Shown here in pieces: positions 36,445 through 47,245 of a DNA stretch of 64,000 nt. Positions within the stretch are counted from its first letter, which is position 1, and each line of letters opens with the position of its first letter. Source of the DNA: Rhodoferax sp. (GTDB lineage: Bacteria > Pseudomonadota > Gammaproteobacteria > Burkholderiales > Burkholderiaceae_C); contig JARLJH010000039.1 of NCBI GenBank assembly GCA_031291305.1, forward strand, positions 62,001 through 126,000. Reading direction: 5' to 3'. The notes beneath the pieces are model-generated. The model was not told where the DNA came from. It did no database searches and worked only from the letters and a program-made list of their open reading frames with translations. A program made the translations under genes and the position numbers.

Positions 36445-37497
36445 TCAGGATTTGGTCGGGGCGTATTTGCTGACTGCTTCCCACAAGCCATTCAGATACA
36501 CCGCACCCAGCGCCCTGTCATACAGGCCATAACCGGGTTTGCCGGTTTCGCCCCAAATCATGCGGCCATGGTCCGGGCGCACATAGCCGGTAAAGCCGAT
36601 GTCATGGTAGGCCTTGATGATGGCCGCCATGTCCAGCGAGCCGTCGCAGGAATTGTGCGTGGACTCGTAGAACGTGCCATCTTCTTCCACCTTGACGTTG
36701 CGCAGGTGGCCAAAATGGATACGGCCTTGTCCACCGAATTCGCGCACCAGCGCTTCAATGTTGTTGCACAAGTCAGCCCCCAGCGAGCCCGAGCACAGGG
36801 TGATGCCGTTGGCGGTGGAGTCCACTATTCTGACCAGCCGGGCCAGGTCATCGCGGTTCTTGACAATGCGCGGCAAACCAAAGATCGGGCGCGGCGGGTC
36901 ATCCGGGTGCATGGCCATCTTGATGCCCACCTCAACGGCGACCGGGATGATGGCTTTGAGGAAGTATTCGAGGTTGGCCCACAGGGCTTCTTCATCGACG
37001 GCCTGGTACTCGGCCAGCAGGCTCTTGAGCTCATCCGGTTTGTAACTGGCATCCCAGCCCGGCAGCGCAATGCCTTTTTCCGGGTTGATGGCGGCGACCG
37101 CCTTGGCATCAAACGCCAGCGTGAAGGAGCCGTCGGGCAGCTCCTTGGCCATTTCAGTGCGGGTCCAGTCAAACACCGGCATGAAGTTGTAGCAGATGAC
37201 CTTGACACCCACGGCCGCGCAGTTGCGGATGTTTTGCTGGAAGTTGGATATCAGCCGGTCGCGTGTCGGCTTGCCCAGCTTGATGTCTTCATGCACCGGC
37301 ACACTTTCGACCACCTCGAACTTCAGGCCAACATCTTCGATGCGGTCGCGCAGCGCTTGCAGCTTGTCCAGCGGCCAGACTTCGCCCACCGGCACGTCGT
37401 AAATGGCCGACACAATGCCGTACAGGCCCGGAATCTGGCGGATGTATTCCAGTTTGACGGGGTCGGATTCGCCGTACCAGCGAAAAGTCATCTTCAT
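36445..37497 (-). CDS. uxuA: D-mannonate dehydratase
   Basis: Dehydrates D-mannonate to 2-keto-3-deoxygluconate (KDG) in glucuronate catabolism. The 350-residue TIM-barrel enzyme shows [22 protein letters not shown] and the metal-site region [45 protein letters not shown] and [14 protein letters not shown] complete the UxuA signature. AGGAG sits 8 nt before ATG 37497; the longer frame from 37593 lacks support. It is the third gene of the minus-strand uxaC-uxuB-uxuA operon. Confidence 0.96.
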   Translation of the reverse strand: MKMTFRWYGESDPVKLEYIRQIPGLYGIVSAIYDVPVGEVWPLDKLQALRDRIEDVGLKFEVVESVPVHEDIKLGKPTRDRLISNFQQNIRNCAAVGVKVICYNFMPVFDWTRTEMAKELPDGSFTLAFDAKAVAAINPEKGIALPGWDASYKPDELKSLLAEYQAVDEEALWANLEYFLKAIIPVAVEVGIKMAMHPDDPPRPIFGLPRIVKNRDDLARLVRIVDSTANGITLCSGSLGADLCNNIEALVREFGGQGRIHFGHLRNVKVEEDGTFYESTHNSCDGSLDMAAIIKAYHDIGFTGYVRPDHGRMIWGETGKPGYGLYDRALGAVYLNGLWEAVSKYAPTKS

Positions 37498-37537
37498 GGG
37501 ATCAGCTCCTGGGCAGGTTAGGTTGGTGGTGCCTGGC

Positions 37538-39001
37538 TCAGCGGGTAAGTGCTTCGGCGGTGGCCACGTCGGGGTGGTCGGCCAGTTGCACAAAGGCTTG
37601 CACCAGCTCGGTCACAAAGACGGCGTGCTGGATCAAATCCGTGCCAAATATTTTCTGAATTGATAGCATGCTACCCACGATTTCATTGGGCTTGATGCTG
37701 ATTTTTGCCTTATCCAGAATCTCAGCTGAGAGCGGATCGTTGAGTGTGCCGCCGGGTGTATGCGCGGTTTTCACGGCAAAGTGCATCCAGGCCGCGATGG
37801 CCTGGGCCAAGGCGGGTGAAGGCAGACCGCGCGCCAGCCGCTCACGCAACGTGGCCAGCAGGCGCTGCGACAGTTTTTGCGAGCCGTCCATGGCAATTTG
37901 CGCCGTGCGATGTTTGAGCGCAGGGTTGCGAAAGCGTTTTTTGAGTTGCTCCACATAATCCTGGGGGTCGACACCGGCAGGGGCGTGTAGCACCTGCAGC
38001 ACCTCGACCCAGAGTGCGTCGAGCAAGTGGGTGATCAGCGGCATTTGCATGGCTTCTGCCACCGTGTCGCGCCCGGTGAGCTGACCCATGTAGGCCAGGG
38101 TAGAGTGAGCGCCGTTGAGGCAGCGCAGCTTCATGTTTTCCCAGGCTTCAATCTCGTTGGAGAAAACAGCGCCACCCTGCGTCCAGTCGGGCCGCCCCAT
38201 GGTGAAGTCGTCTTCAATCACCCATTGCACAAAGCCTTCGGTGATGATCGGCCAAGCATCAGTCATGCCCAGTTGGTCGTTGACATAGGCTCGGTCAGCG
38301 TCGGTGGTGGCCGGGGTGATGCGGTCCACCATGCTGCAGGGGAAGCTCACATTGGCCTCAATCCAGGCCGCGAGTTCAGCATCTACCTCGCGGGCAAACG
38401 CCAGCACCGCTGCCTTGGCGGTCTTGCCGTTGCTGGGTAAATTGTCACAACTCAAGACCGTGAACGGCGGTATCTCATGGGTTTTGCGATAACGGAGCGC
38501 CTGCACGATCAGACCCAGAATGGTTCGGGGCGCAGCAGGTGTGGCCAGATCGGCCTGAATAGCCGGGGCCTGCAACTGCAGCTTACCACTGGCCGGGTCA
38601 AGGTAATAACCCTTCTCGGTGACGGTGAGGCTGACGATGCGTGTGCTGTGGGCGCACATGCTGGCCAGCACCTGCGCCAGATCAGCCGGGCCGCCCCGCA
38701 GCTGGGTGATGGCACCCACCACTTGCAGCTGCTCGGCGCCTTCTGAACGAATGACCAGGGTGTAAAGGCCGTCTTGCGGTGCCAGCGCGTCGCGGGTAAA
38801 GGTGGTCATCAGGCCAGCACCCACAATGCCCCAGCCCAGATCGCCCGAGGCCAGCACGGCCTCGGTCATCACCGCCTGATGCGCACGGTGAAAGGCGCCC
38901 ACGCCCAGGTGCACGATGGCGTTGGTCACCTGGCTACGGTCATAGGTGGGCCGCTGCACGCCAGCGGGCAGCATCGAGAGGTTTTTGTCAGAGAGTTGCA
39001 T
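37538..39001 (-). CDS. uxuB: fructuronate reductase (mannitol-dehydrogenase family)
   Basis: NAD-dependent polyol dehydrogenase of 487 residues that should reduce D-fructuronate to D-mannonate between UxaC and UxuA. The Rossmann start [15 protein letters not shown], the [13 protein letters not shown] motif, [11 protein letters not shown] and [12 protein letters not shown] are family hallmarks. Mannitol dehydrogenase is the main alternative by sequence; context favours UxuB. ATG 39001 is preferred over a TTG at 39022 overlapping the uxaC stop. A palindromic element at 37645-37715 is translated in frame as [18 protein letters not shown] near the C-terminus. Confidence 0.92.
   Translation of the reverse strand: MQLSDKNLSMLPAGVQRPTYDRSQVTNAIVHLGVGAFHRAHQAVMTEAVLASGDLGWGIVGAGLMTTFTRDALAPQDGLYTLVIRSEGAEQLQVVGAITQLRGGPADLAQVLASMCAHSTRIVSLTVTEKGYYLDPASGKLQLQAPAIQADLATPAAPRTILGLIVQALRYRKTHEIPPFTVLSCDNLPSNGKTAKAAVLAFAREVDAELAAWIEANVSFPCSMVDRITPATTDADRAYVNDQLGMTDAWPIITEGFVQWVIEDDFTMGRPDWTQGGAVFSNEIEAWENMKLRCLNGAHSTLAYMGQLTGRDTVAEAMQMPLITHLLDALWVEVLQVLHAPAGVDPQDYVEQLKKRFRNPALKHRTAQIAMDGSQKLSQRLLATLRERLARGLPSPALAQAIAAWMHFAVKTAHTPGGTLNDPLSAEILDKAKISIKPNEIVGSMLSIQKIFGTDLIQHAVFVTELVQAFVQLADHPDVATAEALTR
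37645..37715. repeat. palindromic element inside uxuB
   Basis: Plus strand TGAATTGATAGCATGCTACC...CATTGGGCTTGATGCTGATTTTTG, resembling the intergenic copies (GATAGC...GCTA...GGGCT...GCnnATTTT). Its codon phase differs from the pgi and imuB copies, yet the frame stays open. It lies in the variable stretch between NDPLSAEI and IFGTDLIQ. Confidence 0.7.
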
Positions 39002-39018
39002 GGTCAATCTTTCGTGGC

Positions 39019-40440
39019 TCAATCGGTCACGCCGGGAATAGCAAAGTAGGCCTTGGCGTTACGGTAACTGATGTCTTGCACCATGTTGCCAAAGGTGTCA
39101 AAGTCAGGTGGAATTTCGCCGTTTTCCATCCAGCCACCGACCAGGGCGCACAACACGCGGCGGAAGTATTCGTGCCGTGGGAAGGACAAAAAGCTGCGCG
39201 AATCGGTCAGCATGCCGACAAACCTTGACAGCAGACCGAGGTTGCCCAAGCTCACCATCTGCTGACGCATGCCTTCAATGTGATCGTTGAACCACCAAGC
39301 CGAACCCATCTGGATCTTGCCGGGGCTGGAGCCGTCCTGGAAACAACCCATCACCGTGCCCAGCACTTCCAGGTGGTTCGGGTTGAGTGAATACAAGATG
39401 GTTTTAGGCAGCAAGTTGTCGCTTTGCAGCGCGTTCATGAAGGCGGCGAGTTTGCTGGCGATTTGCTCATCATTCACCGCGTCGTAACCCGTGTCGGGGC
39501 CGAGCTGGTTAAACATGCGTGTATTGAGATTGCGCACGGCCGCCAGATGCAACTGCATGGCCCAACCGCGCTTGGCGTTCATGCGGCCCACGTCCAGCAG
39601 CACTGCGGTCTTGTAGGCATCCGCCTCGGCGGCAGTCAACGGGGTGCCGCCGAGCAGCTTGGCAAAGATGGCTTCCAATGCCTGCGGCGTGGTGAAGCTG
39701 GCAAATGGCACGGTCAGGCCGTGGTCAGAGGCGCGGCAACCCAGACTGTGAAACACCGCGTGGCGCGCATCAAGTGCCGCAATCAACGACTGATAGGAGC
39801 CAATCGCCACATCGGCGCGATCAGCCAGTTTGTGAATGTAGGCCTGCCAGACGGACAAGTCGTCGGTGGCCAGCGCGCGGTCCGGGCGGAAGCTGGGCAC
39901 CATCACGGGTTCACCCGGTTGACGCACTGCAGCGTAGGCGATATGGTGCTCCAGCGAGTCAGCCGGGTCGTCGGTGGTGCCAACGGCACGGACCTTCATA
40001 CGCATCAGCAACGAACGGGCACCGAAATCGGGGTGCACGAGTTGTGCGTTGCAGGCATCCCAGATGGCTGGGGCGGTTTTTTCCGACAGCGGCTCAAAGA
40101 TGCCGAAGTAGCGTTGCAGCTCCAGATGCGCCCAGTGGTAAAGCGGGTTGCCCACCAGCCGCGGTACGGTCTGAGCCCAGGCCAGAAAGGTGCGGTAGTC
40201 GGGCTCATGACCGGTGATGTCGGCTTCAGGTACGCCATTGGAGCGCATGGCGCGCCATTTGTAGTGGTCGCCACCCAACCAGGCGTGGGCAATGTTTTTG
40301 AAACCTGCGTTGTTGGCAATATCGGCAGGCGGAAGATGGCAGTGGTAGTCAATGATGGGCATCTGCGCCGCGTAGTCATGGAACAGCCGCCTGGAGCAGT
40401 CGTCTGGCAAAAGAAAGTCGGCGTTCATAAAGGGCTTCAT
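39019..40440 (-). CDS. uxaC: uronate isomerase
   Basis: Converts glucuronate to fructuronate and galacturonate to tagaturonate, the common first step of both branches. The 473-residue amidohydrolase-fold enzyme shows PIIDYHCHLPPADIANN (metal-binding HxH), TTDDPADSLEHH, FRPDRAL and MGSAWWFNDHIEGM. GGAG lies 8 nt before ATG 40440. It is first in the minus-strand operon and diverges from the TRAP transporter operon. Two KdgR-like boxes lie in the shared 270-bp promoter region. Confidence 0.96.
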   Translation of the reverse strand: MKPFMNADFLLPDDCSRRLFHDYAAQMPIIDYHCHLPPADIANNAGFKNIAHAWLGGDHYKWRAMRSNGVPEADITGHEPDYRTFLAWAQTVPRLVGNPLYHWAHLELQRYFGIFEPLSEKTAPAIWDACNAQLVHPDFGARSLLMRMKVRAVGTTDDPADSLEHHIAYAAVRQPGEPVMVPSFRPDRALATDDLSVWQAYIHKLADRADVAIGSYQSLIAALDARHAVFHSLGCRASDHGLTVPFASFTTPQALEAIFAKLLGGTPLTAAEADAYKTAVLLDVGRMNAKRGWAMQLHLAAVRNLNTRMFNQLGPDTGYDAVNDEQIASKLAAFMNALQSDNLLPKTILYSLNPNHLEVLGTVMGCFQDGSSPGKIQMGSAWWFNDHIEGMRQQMVSLGNLGLLSRFVGMLTDSRSFLSFPRHEYFRRVLCALVGGWMENGEIPPDFDTFGNMVQDISYRNAKAYFAIPGVTD

Positions 40441-40508
40441 TGGGTTTACTCCATGTTTGGGTGGGATTCCTCGCGAACTTTACACCAAGCTGGATGCAAA
40501 TTCAATAA

Positions 40509-40527
40509 AATGAAACAGTGTTTTAAT
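40509..40527. promoter_or_regulatory. KdgR-like operator A (uxaC/dctP)
   Basis: AATGAAACAGTGTTTTAAT is a near-palindrome matching the enterobacterial KdgR pattern AATGAAA-N5-TTTCATT. It lies 69 bp from the uxaC start. Confidence 0.65.
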
Positions 40528-40574
40528 AAATCATCTAGGTGCTTCAAAATTGGTGCAGCGCACCATATTTTAAA

Positions 40575-40593
40575 AATGAAATTTTGTTTCAAA
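40575..40593. promoter_or_regulatory. KdgR-like operator B (uxaC/dctP)
   Basis: AATGAAATTTTGTTTCAAA holds a perfect TGAAA-N5-TTTCA dyad, 118 bp before dctP. Together with operator A and a local kdgR gene it makes shared control of both operons likely. Confidence 0.7.
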
Positions 40594-40701
40594 ATATATT
40601 TTGCACCGTTTAATTTTGACGTATATTCGCCGCACTTGCTGCGGAGGCTTGTCAAGACCAGCGTATCAAGCAATGCAATCATGTCCATTTAAACCCTTTG
40701 A

Positions 40702-41697
<996 letters not shown>

Positions 41698-41756
41698 CCA
41701 CATCACACTGATCAGTTAACCGGCACGGTTCTTTGCCGATTCAATAGGAGAAACAA

Positions 41757-42251
41757 ATGCAATTGCTTTCGGCATTGAACGCGAGGCTGTCACGATGGAC
41801 GATGTATCTGGCATGCCTGTGTCTGGCATGTCTGTTGATGATCGTCGTGTACGGCGTCATCATGCGCTACGTCTTCAACAACGCGCCCCCTTACGTCGAG
41901 CAGGTCGCGCTGCTTTTGATCATTTCAGTGTCGATGTTTGGCGCATCGGCGGGGGTGCGTGATGCCGGCCACATCGGTCTGGATTCACTGGTCAAGGTGC
42001 TTCCAGCAAGAATCCAGTTCTGGTGCAAGGTCCTGGTGTACCTTTTGAGCATGACGTTTGCCGTTGCCCTGTTTGCGGGCAGCGCAGAGATGGCTACCTC
42101 GACCTGGGACAACACCATTCCAACCATTGGTTTATCCGAAGCAGTGCGGTACGTACCAGTGCTGATCGCCGGGGTGCTCATCACCCTGTTTGCCATTGAG
42201 CACCTGGTGGCTCAATTTACAGGAACTGAGGTCATCAAATCATGGCACTGA
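41757..42251 (+). CDS. dctQ: TRAP transporter small permease
   Basis: A 164-residue four-helix membrane subunit that scaffolds the large permease. Features are YGVIMRYVFNNAPPYVEQVALLLI (the RYVFN/E motif near helix 2) and GASAGVRDAGHIGLDSLV, both typical of DctQ. AGGAG stands before ATG 41757. Its 3' end overlaps dctM by 10 nt. Confidence 0.93.
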   Translation: MQLLSALNARLSRWTMYLACLCLACLLMIVVYGVIMRYVFNNAPPYVEQVALLLIISVSMFGASAGVRDAGHIGLDSLVKVLPARIQFWCKVLVYLLSMTFAVALFAGSAEMATSTWDNTIPTIGLSEAVRYVPVLIAGVLITLFAIEHLVAQFTGTEVIKSWH

Positions 42252-43594
42252 CCGTACTCTGTCTTAGCTTTCTGGTTTTCCTGCTGCTCGGGGTACCCGT
42301 TGCATTCGCCATCGGGCTGAGTTGCCTGGCAACGTTTGCGGTTGAGGGAATGCCCTTTGAGACCGCCATCCAGATGATGGTCTCGGGCATGAATGTGTTC
42401 TCATTCCTGGCGATTCCGTTTTTCATTTTTTCCGGTGAGCTGATGCTGCATGGCGGCATTGCCGACAAAATTGTCAGCTTTGCCCGTAGCCTGGTGGGGC
42501 ACTGGAAGGGTGGTCTGGGACTGGCCAACGTCGTGGCATCAACGATGTTTGGCGGCGTTTCGGGCTCTCCCGTGGCCGACACGTCCGCCATGGGCGGGGT
42601 GATGATACCGATCATGAAACGCGAAGGCTACAGCGCAGCCTACGCCGTGAATGTCACCACCCATGCCTCGCTGTCCGGTGCTTTGATGCCGACCTCCCAC
42701 AACATGATCATTTATGCGTTTGCAGCGCAGGCGGCCACCGGCATCATCGGCAGCCACGTGATCAAGGGGGTTTCCATTGGTGACCTGATGTTTGCCGGAT
42801 TGATCCCGGTGTTCTGGATCATGGTCTGCATGCTGGGCGCAGCTTATTGGCAGGCCGTGCGTTACGGCTATCCCAAGCGGGCTGATGGCTCGACGATGGT
42901 TGAGAAATTTCCTGGCTGGAATGCGGTATTGCGCGCCTTTATTGCCTCCGTGCCGGGTCTGATGGTGGTCTTCATCATTCTCTTTTGCATTACAGAAGGT
43001 ATTGCCACGGCGACCGAGGCAGCTGCCATTGCGGTGACGTACTCGCTGATCCTGACCACCTTTATCTATCGCACAATGGACAAGCAAAAACTGCTCAAGT
43101 CCCTGGCCAAGGCCTCCAAGACGACCGGCGTCATCCTGCTGCTGATCGGTGTCTCCAACATGTTGCGCTACCAGATGGCCTATCTGGAAATACCCGATGC
43201 GATCGAGTCAGCATTGCTGGCCGCCACCCACACGCCTTGGATCATGCTGCTCTACATCAACCTGATCCAGATTTTTCTGGGCATCTTCCTGGACATGGCG
43301 GCGCACATCCTGATCACCACACCGCTGTTTCTGCCACTGGCGATCCAGATGGGCGTGGGTCCAGTGCAGTTCGGCATGATGCTGCTGCTCAACTGTGCCT
43401 TGGGTCTGGTTCACCCACCGGTTGGCACCGTCCAGTTTGTCGGCTGCGCAATTGGCAACATTTCCATCGGTGAGGCCACCAAAACGGCCTGGCCTTATTA
43501 CCTCGCCATCTTCATGGCGATCACCCTGGTGACCTACGTCCCCTCATTTTCCACCTGGTTGCCAACCTTGATAACCGGGCACCCGGTGTTGTAA
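42242..43594 (+). CDS. dctM: TRAP transporter large permease
   Basis: Sodium-driven transport subunit of 450 residues with about twelve hydrophobic helices. SSxSGSPVADTSAMGGVMIP-type sequence (GGVSGSPVADTSAMGGVMIP) is the central DctM hallmark, repeated later as NCALGLVHPPVGTVQFVG. The start lies within dctQ. Together with dctP and dctQ it forms a complete TRAP importer placed directly upstream of the uronate enzymes. Confidence 0.94.
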   Translation: MALTVLCLSFLVFLLLGVPVAFAIGLSCLATFAVEGMPFETAIQMMVSGMNVFSFLAIPFFIFSGELMLHGGIADKIVSFARSLVGHWKGGLGLANVVASTMFGGVSGSPVADTSAMGGVMIPIMKREGYSAAYAVNVTTHASLSGALMPTSHNMIIYAFAAQAATGIIGSHVIKGVSIGDLMFAGLIPVFWIMVCMLGAAYWQAVRYGYPKRADGSTMVEKFPGWNAVLRAFIASVPGLMVVFIILFCITEGIATATEAAAIAVTYSLILTTFIYRTMDKQKLLKSLAKASKTTGVILLLIGVSNMLRYQMAYLEIPDAIESALLAATHTPWIMLLYINLIQIFLGIFLDMAAHILITTPLFLPLAIQMGVGPVQFGMMLLLNCALGLVHPPVGTVQFVGCAIGNISIGEATKTAWPYYLAIFMAITLVTYVPSFSTWLPTLITGHPVL

Positions 43595-43703
43595 GCACAC
43601 ACGGCTGATTGGGTGCAACCTGAGCGGCCATGAAATTGGACTGCAAGGGAGCCGCAGATTCGTCTGCCTGCTTCCACAGTCAACCCAATGTTGAGGTAAG
43701 ACT

Positions 43704-45215
43704 ATGAATCCATCATCCGTGATCCGTCTGCATGCCAGTGACGATGTACTCATCGCCACCCAGCAACTCTTGCCTGCTACCCCGGTCCCATCCGGCAACT
43801 TGATCGTGCGCGATCTGATCCCGCCAGGCCACAAGGTGGCGGCGCATGACATCGCTGCAGGTGAGGCGGTACGCCGTTACAACCAGATCATTGGCTTTGC
43901 CAAGGTCAACATTGCAGCAGGTCAACATGTGCACTCGCACAACCTGAGCATGGGTGAATTCAGCCGCGACTACGCCATTGGACAAGGGGTTCGCGAACTG
44001 CCCAAGGTTGAGCATCCAGCCACTTTCATGGGCTACAAGCGCCCCAATGGCAAGGTTGGCACACGTAACTACATCGGCATCATTGCCTCGGTGAACTGCT
44101 CAGCCACAGTGGTGCGCGCTATCGCCGGCCATTTTGCTAATCGCCAGACCGAGTTTCCCAATGTGGACGGCGTCATTGCGCTGCCCCACCCGCTGGGCTG
44201 CGGCATGGGTGCCACTGGTGAAGGCATGGACATTCTTCGCCGCACGCTGGTGGGATACGCCAAGCACCCGAACTTCGCCGGGGTGCTGTTTGTCGGACTG
44301 GGCTGTGAGCAGAACCAGATCGCTCCACTGGTGCAATTGGTTGGCGATCATGAGCCCGACATGCTGCAGAGCGTGGTGATGCAGGCCGAGGGCGGCACCA
44401 CGGCAGCCATCAAGAAAGGCATTTCCCTGGTAACAGCGATGCTGGAGCGTGCCAACACCTACCAGCGTGAGGCGGTGTCGGTCAGCCACCTGATCGTTGG
44501 GTTGAACTGCGGTGGCTCAGATGGTTATTCAGGCATCACCGCCAACCCGGCGCTAGGTGGCGCGTCCGACTTGCTGGTCGCCCACGGCGGTACGACGATC
44601 CTGTCAGAAACGCCTGAAATCTACGGCGCTGAACATTTGCTCACGCGCCGTGCCGCCAGCCCCGAGATTGCGCAAAAGCTGATTGACCGCATTGAGTGGT
44701 GGAAGGCCTACACCACCCGCAACGGCAACCAGATGGACAACAACCCATCGGTGGGCAACAAGGCTGGCGGACTCACCACCATCCTCGAAAAGTCATTGGG
44801 GGCCGTGGCCAAAGGTGGCACCAGCACGCTCAACGGTGTGTACCAATACGCCGAGCAGATCAATGCCAAGGGCTTTGTTTATATGGATACACCCGGCTAC
44901 GACCCGGTATCTGCCACCGGCCAGGCAGCAGGTGGCGCACAGATCATCTGCTTCACCACCGGCCGCGGCTCGGCCTTCGGTTGCGCGGGCGTGCCGACCA
45001 TCAAGCTGGCCACCAACAACGCGCTCTATGAACGTATGCGAGATGACATGGACGTCAACTGCGGCGACCTGATCACCGGCACACCCATGACCGAGATCAG
45101 CCAGCGCATCTTCGATGCCATCGTTCGCCACGCCTCGGGTGAAAAGGTACGCAGTGAAGAACTGGGCTATGGCAATGACGAGTTTTTGCCGTGGCAAGTG
45201 GGCGCGGTGATGTAG
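43704..45215 (+). CDS. uxaA: altronate dehydratase
   Basis: Dehydrates D-altronate to KDG in the galacturonate branch. The 503-residue protein has an N-terminal SAF domain (residues ~1-95, IRLHASDDVLIA, IAAGQHVHSHNL). The catalytic domain has GYKRPNGKVGTRNYI, ASVNCSATVV, HPLGCGMG and VGLNCGGSDGYSGI. The last contains Cys/Gly motifs proposed to hold the metal centre. GAGG lies 7 nt before the ATG. It begins 109 bp after dctM. Confidence 0.95.
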   Translation: MNPSSVIRLHASDDVLIATQQLLPATPVPSGNLIVRDLIPPGHKVAAHDIAAGEAVRRYNQIIGFAKVNIAAGQHVHSHNLSMGEFSRDYAIGQGVRELPKVEHPATFMGYKRPNGKVGTRNYIGIIASVNCSATVVRAIAGHFANRQTEFPNVDGVIALPHPLGCGMGATGEGMDILRRTLVGYAKHPNFAGVLFVGLGCEQNQIAPLVQLVGDHEPDMLQSVVMQAEGGTTAAIKKGISLVTAMLERANTYQREAVSVSHLIVGLNCGGSDGYSGITANPALGGASDLLVAHGGTTILSETPEIYGAEHLLTRRAASPEIAQKLIDRIEWWKAYTTRNGNQMDNNPSVGNKAGGLTTILEKSLGAVAKGGTSTLNGVYQYAEQINAKGFVYMDTPGYDPVSATGQAAGGAQIICFTTGRGSAFGCAGVPTIKLATNNALYERMRDDMDVNCGDLITGTPMTEISQRIFDAIVRHASGEKVRSEELGYGNDEFLPWQVGAVM

Positions 45216-45297
45216 GTCACGACTAGACACGAAACCAGACGGCCTTCTCCAAGGCTGCCAGGACTTTTTTTGAACAACCCTTTTCAGGAGCATGAGC

Positions 45298-45984
45298 ATG
45301 GCAGCAAAAGATCGTATGGCAGTCCTTTCGGCAATGATGGAACAAAGCATCATCCCGGTTTTTTACCACCCCGACTTTGAACTGTGCGTCAACGTCATCC
45401 AGTCCTGCGCCAACGCGGGCGCCAAATGTGTCGAATTCACCAACCGGGGTGACTTTGCCGCGCAGGTCTTCCTGGACGTCACCCGGCACTTTGCCAAGGC
45501 TGACCCGTCGGTGATCATGGGCGTCGGCTCGATTGTGGATGCACCCACGGCCGGGCTGTTCATTGCCAACGGCGCCAAATTTGTGGTGGGCCCACTGCTC
45601 AATGCTGATGTGGCCAAGGTCTGCAACCGGCGCGGTATTCCCTACAGCCCGGGTTGCGGCTCAGCCACTGAGATTGGCGACGCGCAGGAGTTGGGTGTTG
45701 AAATCGTCAAGGTGTTCCCTGGCTCTTCGGTCGGTGGCCCGGACTTTGTCAAAAGCGTCATGGGCCCAATGCCCTGGACGCGCATCATGCCCACCGGTGG
45801 GGTCGAGCCGACCGAAGAGTCGTTGCGCAAATGGTTTGGCGCCGGCATTGTGGCCTGTGGCATTGGCTCCAACATGATCACCAAGAAGCTGCTCGACGCC
45901 AAAGACTTCCAGGGTATTGAAGACAACGTGCGCAAGACCATCGCACTGTCCAAAACCATCAAAGCCGAATTGGCAGCCAAGTAG
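45298..45984 (+). CDS. eda: KDPG (2-keto-3-deoxy-6-phosphogluconate) aldolase
   Basis: Class I aldolase cleaving KDPG to pyruvate and glyceraldehyde-3-phosphate. The 228-residue product shows FTNRGD, IMGVGSIVDAPTAGLFIANGAKFVVGP and the Schiff-base region EIVKVFPGSSVGG with the lysine. MPTGGVEPTEES is the phosphate site. Of two closely spaced ATGs, 45298 is 7 nt from AGGAG and 45292 only 1 nt, so the second is chosen. It completes both uronate branches and could also serve the Entner-Doudoroff pathway, whose edd gene is not in the window. Confidence 0.94.
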   Translation: MAAKDRMAVLSAMMEQSIIPVFYHPDFELCVNVIQSCANAGAKCVEFTNRGDFAAQVFLDVTRHFAKADPSVIMGVGSIVDAPTAGLFIANGAKFVVGPLLNADVAKVCNRRGIPYSPGCGSATEIGDAQELGVEIVKVFPGSSVGGPDFVKSVMGPMPWTRIMPTGGVEPTEESLRKWFGAGIVACGIGSNMITKKLLDAKDFQGIEDNVRKTIALSKTIKAELAAK

Positions 45985-46005
45985 CCCTGAACTGGAGTCA
46001 TGAAA

Positions 46006-47106
46006 ATGTCTGAACTCATCATCAAACCGGCCTCGCAAACCCAATGGGACTGCGCTTCATTCGGTGAAGTCATGCTGCGGTTCGACCCAGGTTTTGGCCG
46101 CGTGCGCAACGCCCGCAGCTTTCAGGTCTGGGAAGGCGGCGGTGAATACAACGTGGCGCGCGCCATGCGCAAATGCTGGGGAAAACGTGCCACCGTGGTC
46201 ACCGCCCTGCCCAAAAACGATCTGGGTTGGCTGGTGGAAGACCTGATCATGCAGGGCGGCGTTGACATGAGCCACTTGATCTGGCGCGACTTTGACGGGC
46301 TGGGTAAAAACACCCGAGTCGGCCTGAACTTTACCGAAAAGGGCTACGGTATCCGTCCCGCACTGGGCTGCTCGGACCGAGGTAATTCTGCAGCCTCACA
46401 GATCAAACCCGGCGAGGTGAACTGGGAAAAACTCTTTGGCGAGGAAGGCGTACGCTGGTTCCATACCGGTGGCATTTTTGCCGCGCTGGCCAGCAACACG
46501 GCTGAAGCTGTGATTGAAGCTGTGCAGGCGGCCAAAAAGTACGGCACTGTAGTTTCCTACGACCTCAACTACCGGGCATCGTTGTGGAAGAGCCAGGGCG
46601 GTAAGGAAGCGGCGCAACGGGTCAACCGCGAAATTGCCAAATACGTCGATGTGATGCTTGGCAACGAGGAGGACTTCACCGCCTGCCTGGGCTTTGAAGT
46701 GGAAGGGGAAGACGAAAACCTGACCCACATTGAAACCAACAGTTTCAAAAAGATGATTCAGACTGCGGTGGCGACGTACCCCAATTTCAAAGTTGCGGCC
46801 ACTACCCTGCGCAAGGCCACCACGGCCACTTTGAACGATTGGTCAGCTTTGCTGTATTACGACGGCGAGCTATATCAATCTATGAAACGTGACAACCTGG
46901 AGATTCATGACCGGGTCGGCGGTGGCGATGGCTTTGCCTCGGGTTTGGCGTATGGATTCCTCGAAGGCAAGGGTCCTCAGGCGGCCGTGGAGTACGGCGC
47001 CGCGCATGGGGCCTTGGCCATGACAACACCCGGTGACACCTCCATGGTGCGGGTCGAAGAAGTGGAAGCGGCGATGAAGGGCAAAGGCGCGCGGGTGATC
47101 CGCTAA
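46006..47106 (+). CDS. kdgK: 2-keto-3-deoxygluconate kinase (PfkB family)
   Basis: Phosphorylates KDG to KDPG. The 366-residue PfkB-fold kinase has GEVMLRFDPGFGRVRNA at the start, the sugar-lid FQVWEGGGEYNVARA and the C-terminal anion-hole motif DRVGGGDGFASGL with the catalytic Asp. It is longer than E. coli KdgK (309 aa), with an extra acidic segment VEGEDENLTHIE near residues 235-245. ATG 46006 is 8 nt from GGAG; ATG 46000 is too close. It is the last gene of the plus-strand operon. Confidence 0.9.
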   Translation: MSELIIKPASQTQWDCASFGEVMLRFDPGFGRVRNARSFQVWEGGGEYNVARAMRKCWGKRATVVTALPKNDLGWLVEDLIMQGGVDMSHLIWRDFDGLGKNTRVGLNFTEKGYGIRPALGCSDRGNSAASQIKPGEVNWEKLFGEEGVRWFHTGGIFAALASNTAEAVIEAVQAAKKYGTVVSYDLNYRASLWKSQGGKEAAQRVNREIAKYVDVMLGNEEDFTACLGFEVEGEDENLTHIETNSFKKMIQTAVATYPNFKVAATTLRKATTATLNDWSALLYYDGELYQSMKRDNLEIHDRVGGGDGFASGLAYGFLEGKGPQAAVEYGAAHGALAMTTPGDTSMVRVEEVEAAMKGKGARVIR

Positions 47107-47169
47107 GCACTGGATTCGCACACCCACCAAGCGGTTCAGGCGTTCGCATGGCGCCTGCGTACTATTAAT

Positions 47170-47212
47170 AATATGCATCTAGCCCAGATAATATCTGGGC
47201 TAGATGCATATT
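47170..47212. terminator. perfect 43-bp palindrome between two convergent kinase genes
   Basis: 21-bp arms centred on 47191 pair without mismatch (arm core ATGCATCTAGCCCAGATA), with AT tracts on both sides. The core TCTAGCCC/GGGCTAGA is shared with the palindromic element family. It lies between kdgK and the convergent second kinase and should terminate both transcripts. Confidence 0.85.
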
Positions 47213-47245
47213 TTTTATACAACCATGATCAGCACGGGTATGGCG

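Noticed and set aside
39424..40692. 422-codon plus-strand frame opposite uxaC
   Set aside because: uxaC is fully supported on the other strand; the antisense frame has artefact-like composition and no domain.
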